Positions 6,086 through 7,148 of a stretch of DNA of 7,148 bases are shown one piece after another. How positions within the stretch are numbered: the stretch's first letter is position 1; every line of letters begins with the position of its first letter. The notes beneath the pieces were generated by a model. That model ran no database searches. It had not been told where the DNA came from and saw only the letters and a list, made by a program, of their open reading frames with translations. The DNA is taken from contig JAITOO010000023.1 of assembly GCA_031289875.1 (NCBI GenBank), positions 1 to 7,148 on the forward strand, read 5' to 3'. The DNA is from Flavobacteriaceae bacterium. GTDB taxonomy: Bacteria; Bacteroidota; Bacteroidia; Flavobacteriales; Weeksellaceae. The position numbers and the translations under genes are program-made.

Positions 6086-7012
6086 ATGACTGATAAAATT
6101 GAAATATCAATAATTACCCCCTCTTATAATCGGGCGCATACTTTAGAGAGAGTTTTTAATTCTTTAAAGAGTCAGACCTTTCAAAATTTTGAATGGATTG
6201 TTATAGATGATGGCTCTACAGACGAGACAAGAGAAATAGTAAAAGATTTTATTGAAAAAGCAAGTTTTCCCATCCAGTATTATAAACAAGAGAATAAGCA
6301 TAAATTTTATTCCATTTTTATAGGAATTAAATTAGCAAAAGGAGAATATATTTCATTGATGGACTCAGACGACAAGTTTTTGCCGGATGCTTTGGGGAAA
6401 TTATATAATCAAATGAAACAACTCCCGAAAAACAAGAAATTCTACGGAGTTACAGGTTTGTTGCAATATGAAGACGGAACGATTGTTGGTGAAAAATTTC
6501 CTCAATCTCCTTTAGATTCTTTTATCTTTGAAATGAGATATAAATATAAAGTACGCGGAGATAAATGGGGAATGGGATTCAAAAACGTTTATAACGAATT
6601 ACAAATAAATTTAGAAGATTACGAAAATAAAGGCTTCATTCCTGAATCTGTATATCAATATCAGTTTGATGCCTTAGGCTATAAGACAAGATTTGTGAAT
6701 GAAGTTTATGGATTTTACGTGAACGATACAGCAGATGCGGTTTCTTTGGGAAATAATTTTTACTCGGAAAAAAATAGTTTTGGTTTGACTGAAAATTACA
6801 AAGTGTTTATCAACAGCTATAAAAACAGATTTCTCTCCTATCCTAAAACTTATTTCAAAAACTTTACAGCCTACCTTTTATTTGGAATAAAAGATGGAAG
6901 AAATCTTTCAGAATTGTTAAAAGGAATTTCAGGAACGGGATTAAAAATCGGTATGGTTTTACTTTATCCTTTAGTGAAAATCTTTAAAAATTATATGGTT
7001 AAAAATAATTAA
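6086..7012 (+). CDS. Family 2 glycosyltransferase, AmsE/EpsE-like
   Basis: A GT-A enzyme of 308 residues. The nucleotide-binding half shows ISIITPSYNRAHTLERVFNS (7-26), FEWIVIDDGSTDETREI (35-51) with D41 and D42, KQENKHKFYSIFIGI (67-81) and GEYISLMDSDD (86-96), whose DSDD (93-96) is the metal-binding DxD motif. The acceptor half has FIPESVYQYQFDALGYKTRFV (184-204), where E187 sits at the usual position of the catalytic base (an inference from the family pattern). The last 25 residues are hydrophobic then basic (IGMVLLYPLVKIFKNYMVKNN), suggesting peripheral membrane contact. It belongs to a different subgroup of GT2 from the enzyme at 2694, which has the WbbL motifs. The start at 6086 is the first ATG after the exonuclease stop and puts the first strand at residue 6. 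The gene ends 3 bases before the next one, so the two are surely co-transcribed. The sugar is unknown. Confidence 0.9.
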   Translation: MTDKIEISIITPSYNRAHTLERVFNSLKSQTFQNFEWIVIDDGSTDETREIVKDFIEKASFPIQYYKQENKHKFYSIFIGIKLAKGEYISLMDSDDKFLPDALGKLYNQMKQLPKNKKFYGVTGLLQYEDGTIVGEKFPQSPLDSFIFEMRYKYKVRGDKWGMGFKNVYNELQINLEDYENKGFIPESVYQYQFDALGYKTRFVNEVYGFYVNDTADAVSLGNNFYSEKNSFGLTENYKVFINSYKNRFLSYPKTYFKNFTAYLLFGIKDGRNLSELLKGISGTGLKIGMVLLYPLVKIFKNYMVKNN

Positions 7013-7015
7013 TGA

Positions 7016-7148
7016 ATGAGCCGGCATAAAAAGAAACTTCTCATCCGCATCGGTTCTCTCCGCCACGGTGGAGCAGAAAAGGTTTTGGTAACTTTTCTAA
7101 AAAATATTCCCGTCGATAAATACGACATTGATTTGCTCCTCAATCTCA
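7016..7148 (+). CDS. Glycosyltransferase (GT4/GT-B type), N-terminal part only
   Basis: The first 44 codons of a plus-strand gene are present; the rest is beyond the right edge. The product starts MSRHKKKLLIRIGSLRHGGA and continues EKVLVTFLKNIP. It carries the Gly-rich HGGAEKVL loop (18-25) after the first beta strand, followed by YDIDLLLNL (36-44) for the second strand, which is the standard opening of family 4 glycosyltransferases. It parallels the gene at 3698 (RGGGVENVLLN). ATG 7016 is chosen; the ATG four bases earlier, at 7012, hits a stop after five codons. Catalytic residues lie in the unseen part, so neither completeness nor substrate can be judged. By hand count the fragment is about 42% G+C against about 28% in a sample of the preceding gene, which may mark a different origin. 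Confidence 0.8.
   Translation, partial: MSRHKKKLLIRIGSLRHGGAEKVLVTFLKNIPVDKYDIDLLLNL

Noticed and set aside
7012..7029. ATG at 7012 overlapping the TAA of the second GT2 as start of the last gene
   Set aside because: This frame stops after five codons; the frame from 7016 carries the glycosyltransferase signature.

Overview
The window looks like chromosomal DNA of a Bacteroidota bacterium, probably a flavobacterium (Weeksellaceae/Chryseobacterium-like is my best guess, not proven). The DNA is AT-rich. Gene starts lack a GGAGG-type ribosome binding site and have A/T-rich leaders instead. Several gaps carry the Bacteroidota sigma-factor -7 motif TAnnTTTG. The proteins (a stand-alone isoamylase early-set/CBM48 domain, a plug-less TonB-receptor-like barrel, a DnaQ exonuclease fused to a GIY-YIG-like domain) are of types common in that phylum.

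Layout. Positions 1-2480 are read from the minus strand: a 5' fragment of a small glycogen-binding-like CBM48 protein (1-194, running off the left edge), an outer-membrane beta-barrel of the TonB-receptor type (266-1852), and the 16S rRNA methyltransferase RsmG (1860-2480). RsmG lies 7 bases upstream of the barrel gene and is probably co-transcribed with it. A 213-base divergent gap (2481-2693) follows. From 2694 to the right edge everything is on the plus strand: a WbbL-like family 2 glycosyltransferase (2694-3701), a family 4 glycosyltransferase that overlaps it by 4 bases (3698-4846), a DEDDh exonuclease/GIY-YIG-like fusion (4939-6057), a second family 2 glycosyltransferase (6086-7012), and the start of a second family 4-like glycosyltransferase (7016-7148, running off the right edge).

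Function. The right half is the edge of a surface-polysaccharide (O-antigen, capsule or exopolysaccharide) assembly cluster. GT2 enzymes and GT-B enzymes alternate and would add sugars one after another to a lipid-linked glycan at the cytoplasmic face of the inner membrane. The exonuclease fusion between them has no evident role in glycan synthesis and looks like a housekeeping or repair gene embedded in the cluster. The left half is ordinary housekeeping and envelope content.

No tRNA, rRNA, insertion sequence, CRISPR array, attachment site or replication origin was seen, and no gene-free stretch exceeds 300 bases. I found no convincing new system. The most unusual item is the exonuclease fusion, whose GIY-YIG half keeps the catalytic Arg and Glu positions but has lost parts of the name-giving motifs.
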